64,000 nt of DNA, taken from assembly GCF_014206945.1 (NCBI RefSeq), contig NZ_JACHON010000002.1, positions 1-64,000 on the forward strand, in the 5' to 3' direction. The position numbers were made by a program, and so were the translations under genes. The notes under the pieces were generated by a model that saw only the letters and a list, made by a program, of their open reading frames with translations, did no database searches and had not been told where the DNA came from. This document shows, piece by piece, positions 61,747 to 64,000 of this stretch. Position 1 is the first letter of the stretch; each line of letters begins with the position of its first letter. The stretch is from Gracilibacillus halotolerans (GTDB lineage Bacteria > Bacillota > Bacilli > Bacillales > Amphibacillaceae).

Positions 61747-62818
61747 ACGGAGGCTAACTATTGTACCTAAACAATTTCTCTTCCGACTTACCTCTTTAAA
61801 CGTCATTGTTTTAATTGCGTTCGTAGGCTTAAGCAGTTGGGCAATTTATAATACTGCATGTATACTAGCGGAAGGATTTATCGAGGCGGGAAGTCCAAGA
61901 CAAGCTAATTTCGAAGCAACCTTGTTACAGTATTTATGGATTTTTAGTATTTCTACGATAATTATTGGAAGTTCCATTCACTACTATTTAACAAAAAAAT
62001 TGATGCAACCTCTAAAAAAGCTCATCACTTCTACTAAGAAAATGAAAAAGGGAGAATATCCACAACCGATTATAGAAAAAAGAGACGACGAAATTGGGGA
62101 ATTAATTCATCAATTTAATGGTCTGATACGACAAATAGAGAATAATGAAGAGCAGCGTAAAAAATTAGTTTCAAACTTATCTCATGAATTTCGGACTCCG
62201 TTATCCAATTTAAGAGGTTATTTACAAGCACTAGAAACAGAGGTCATACAGGGTGATGCGAAACTTTATCAATCGTTGTCAGGAGAAACAACGAGGCTTA
62301 TTCAATTGGTGGAACAGATGGAACAATTAAAAGAATGGGATTATCGATCACAAAAAAGTTATTCTCATAAAACAATAACTTCAATAAATAGATTGATTCA
62401 ACAAGCGGTTGACATGTTTCGCTGGAAAGCATCTCAATCAAATATTCCATTAGAAGTAAAGGTAGAGCCTTGTAATCTCAATATCGATGACGGTGCTATT
62501 ATCCAAGCAATTAGTAATTTGTTGGACAATGCTATTCGCTATTATGAAGGTACGGAAGCAATTAGTATAATAGGTGAAAAAGAGATGGATACATACAAAA
62601 TTGCGATTACTGGACCGGGAAAGCCTATCACAGAGAAAGATAAGGAAAGAATTTTTGAACGTTTTTACCGAATGGAGGAATCTAGATTAAGTGGTATAGG
62701 TGGGGCAGGTTTGGGTTTAGCCATCTCCAAAGAGATTATCGAACACCACCAAGGAAGGATTAGACTTCATTCCAGTGAAAATGTTCATACGTTTTGGTTT
62801 ACATTACCACTCGAATAA
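61733..62818 (+). CDS. Sensor histidine kinase
   Basis: About 361 residues: two membrane helices (20-40 and 65-85), a short external loop of about 25 residues, a HAMP-like linker, the H-box SNLSHEFRTPLSNLRGY, N-box (ISNLLDNAIRYY) and ATP lid (GAGLGLAISKEI). A single cysteine (C43, NTACILAEGF) lies at the membrane-outside boundary and could sense redox state with the TlpA-like protein; that is speculation. The start is a TTG at 61733 or 61736, inside the regulator gene; there is no ATG. Confidence 0.85.
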   Translation: MLRNKRRLTIVPKQFLFRLTSLNVIVLIAFVGLSSWAIYNTACILAEGFIEAGSPRQANFEATLLQYLWIFSISTIIIGSSIHYYLTKKLMQPLKKLITSTKKMKKGEYPQPIIEKRDDEIGELIHQFNGLIRQIENNEEQRKKLVSNLSHEFRTPLSNLRGYLQALETEVIQGDAKLYQSLSGETTRLIQLVEQMEQLKEWDYRSQKSYSHKTITSINRLIQQAVDMFRWKASQSNIPLEVKVEPCNLNIDDGAIIQAISNLLDNAIRYYEGTEAISIIGEKEMDTYKIAITGPGKPITEKDKERIFERFYRMEESRLSGIGGAGLGLAISKEIIEHHQGRIRLHSSENVHTFWFTLPLE

Positions 62819-62890
62819 TGATAAAAAGGATATGGCAATCAAATTATTTCATTTAGACGAATTGTCTATTGAATATATGGAGGAAAAAAG

Positions 62891-63190
62891 ATGAAAGAAA
62901 TTACAGCAAAAGAGTTAGAGCAAAAGATAGACGCAGGAGAAGAAGTTAACATAATAGATGTAAGAGAAGATGAAGAAGTAGCAGGTGGTAAGATTCCTGG
63001 AGCAAAGCATATTCCACTCGGTCAAATCCCTGATAGACTAGATGAAATAAATAAAAACGAACACTATTATATTGTTTGTCGATCTGGGGGTAGAAGCGGG
63101 AGAGCATGTGACTACCTTCAAGAAAAAGGATATGATACTACTAATATGGTTGGTGGAATGCTTGACTGGGAAGGCGAAGTTGAATTTTAA
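62891..63190 (+). CDS. Single-domain rhodanese-like protein
   Basis: A 99-residue cytosolic sulfurtransferase: NIIDVREDEEVAGGKIPGAKHIP, active-site loop YIVCRSGGRSGRAC with the catalytic cysteine, and NMVGGMLDWEGEVEF at the end. It moves sulfane sulfur between thiols. GGAGGAAAAAAG precedes the ATG. It lies 72 bp after the kinase and may extend the same operon, in keeping with a thiol/sulfur theme. A second cysteine follows the loop by 8 residues. Confidence 0.9.
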   Translation: MKEITAKELEQKIDAGEEVNIIDVREDEEVAGGKIPGAKHIPLGQIPDRLDEINKNEHYYIVCRSGGRSGRACDYLQEKGYDTTNMVGGMLDWEGEVEF

Positions 63191-63256
63191 AGCGTAAAGT
63201 AATCAATGATTTACAACATTTAAGATAGTGAAGAACAGAAAATAGACGTATATAGA

Positions 63257-63291
63257 GGAACAGTCCTATCAATGAGGGCTGTTTTTTTGCT
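63257..63291 (+). terminator. Terminator after the rhodanese gene
   Basis: AACAGTCC (63259-63266) pairs with GGGCTGTT (63276-63283), followed by six T. Confidence 0.85.
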
Positions 63292-63309
63292 TGCACGTAG
63301 GAAAGTAAA

Positions 63310-63357
63310 AAATTTATAACATAAAAGTTATTCGACGTCGTTAAAAATTTAGGGTAA
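63310..63357. repeat. Diverged copy of a dispersed repeat
   Basis: ACATAAAAGTTATTCGACG here resembles ACATAGAAGTCATTCAACG at 32395-32413, with similar flanks. The downstream CAACTAAGGC block of the other copies is missing. The remaining 0.3 kb up to 63620 is AT-rich with no gene seen. Confidence 0.4.
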
Positions 63358-63626
63358 TCGGAAAATAGTGTGGGAAATCCCAATGGTTTAAATTAATGTT
63401 TATAAAGTCATAAGTCGGATTATCGTATGGCTTATAACTAAGTAGCTTTTTTATGTACTACTTACTTATTTATTTTTAAAAACATGATAGTAAAAGAATA
63501 TCAAAAAATGCTTATAACATGAAATGAAGTCAATACTTAACTTTAAAGCACTCTGTACTTCAAGAAATTAGACAATTTATAGTTTTAGCACGTGCCCACA
63601 CCTTAGAGTTTATTTATTTTTTTAAT

Positions 63627-63662
63627 CCCTGACATAATGTTGTCAGGGTACTTCTGTATAAT
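63627..63662 (+). promoter_or_regulatory. Palindrome over a promoter, UvrA-like gene
   Basis: CCCTGACA (63627-63634) and TGTCAGGG (63641-63648) form a perfect 8-bp inverted repeat with a 6-nt centre. TATAAT at 63657-63662 lies 8 bp downstream, so the palindrome covers the -35 area and would suit a repressor or a MerR-type activator. Confidence 0.6.
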
Positions 63663-63706
63663 GATCTTTATATTATATAATACCAACTATACAGGAGTGG
63701 TTAATT

Positions 63707-64000
63707 ATGGTTGAGAATCAATATATTAAACTTGTTAGCTTAAAGGAAAATAACTTAAAAAATGTAACCCTAACTATTCCAAAAAAGAAAATCACTGTAT
63801 TTACGGGTGTTTCTGGATCTGGAAAATCATCAATCGTATTCGACACAATAAGTAAGGAAGCTCAACGACAGTTAAATCAGACATTTTCGACGTATATTCA
63901 AAATAGATTACCAACATACAGTCAACCAGACGCATTGTCCATTGAGAATCTTTCCCCTGCCGTGGTGATTGACCAAAGACGATTAGGAGGAAATGCTCGT
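63707..64000 (+). CDS. UvrA-like ABC ATPase, 5' part
   Basis: The first 98 codons of a gene that runs off the window. The segment NNLKNVTLTIPKKKITVFTG with Walker A GVSGSGKSS and then VFDTISKEAQRQL matches the UvrA family. The insertion after Walker A (TYIQNRLPTYSQPDALSIEN) differs from canonical UvrA, which reads ESLSAYARQFL there, so this is probably a UvrA paralogue of the kind found in drug-resistance settings rather than the core repair enzyme. AGGAGTGG precedes the ATG. Confidence 0.85.
   Translation, partial: MVENQYIKLVSLKENNLKNVTLTIPKKKITVFTGVSGSGKSSIVFDTISKEAQRQLNQTFSTYIQNRLPTYSQPDALSIENLSPAVVIDQRRLGGNAR

Overview
The window looks like a chromosomal segment of a low-GC, endospore-forming Bacillaceae bacterium of the Oceanobacillus/Virgibacillus type. 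This is an inference from the AT-rich sequence, strong AGGAGG ribosome binding sites, many TTG/GTG starts, CotF-type spore coat genes, an S-box (SAM-I) riboswitch, LXG polymorphic-toxin genes, an OhrR regulator and Gram-positive lipoproteins. No rRNA, tRNA, CRISPR array or prophage was seen.

Layout. 1-5.4 kb: PduO-type cobalamin adenosyltransferase behind an array of ~20.5-bp repeats, an SDR oxidoreductase, a Bcr/CflA efflux pump, a GT8 glycosyltransferase, and a TetR gene divergent from an HXXEE membrane protein with two operator-like palindromes. 5.5-13.6 kb: a complete four-gene Wadjet (JetABCD) anti-plasmid operon, followed by two membrane protein genes. 15.2-17.6 kb: a spore-coat island with two divergent small-protein/CotF pairs plus an AdhB-like dehydrogenase. 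18-22.2 kb: MerR plus serine hydrolase, glutathione peroxidase plus OhrR, and a HEPN-MNT toxin-antitoxin pair. 22.3-31.7 kb: MFS pumps (one NorB-like, with an M20 amidohydrolase), a decayed IS200-type transposase between inverted intergenic repeats, a DsbA/SpxH-like protein, small enzymes, and a DUF421 gene with a frameshift. 31.7-38 kb: a lyxose-isomerase-like protein, a PhnDCEE phosphonate-type ABC operon, a second ~20.5-bp repeat array and a 5'-nucleotidase. 38-42.4 kb: a large secreted OB-fold protein, an S-box riboswitch driving an unknown 108-residue protein, and an aldo/keto reductase. 42.8-46.2 kb: an LXG polymorphic toxin operon with a deaminase-like toxin tip, an Imm3-like immunity gene and the remnant of a second (DUF600) immunity gene. 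46.3-52.9 kb: two lipoproteins, a NEW3-domain/ABC exporter operon, a sigma factor/anti-sigma pair, a methyltransferase-like remnant and a zinc ribbon. 53-58.4 kb: a two-component system plus three ABC genes in the order of the B. subtilis linearmycin-resistance locus (LnrJKLMN). 58.4-63.2 kb: membrane proteins, then a thiol-redox operon (CcdA, TlpA/ResA-like protein, OmpR-type regulator, histidine kinase, rhodanese). The window ends inside a UvrA-like ABC ATPase.

The overall theme is defence and competition: Wadjet, HEPN-MNT, a polymorphic toxin, several drug exporters and cell-envelope stress modules, among ordinary metabolic genes. The least-explained signals are the two helically spaced ~20.5-bp arrays, the S-box-controlled unknown gene, a dispersed intergenic repeat, and hairpins sharing one loop sequence.
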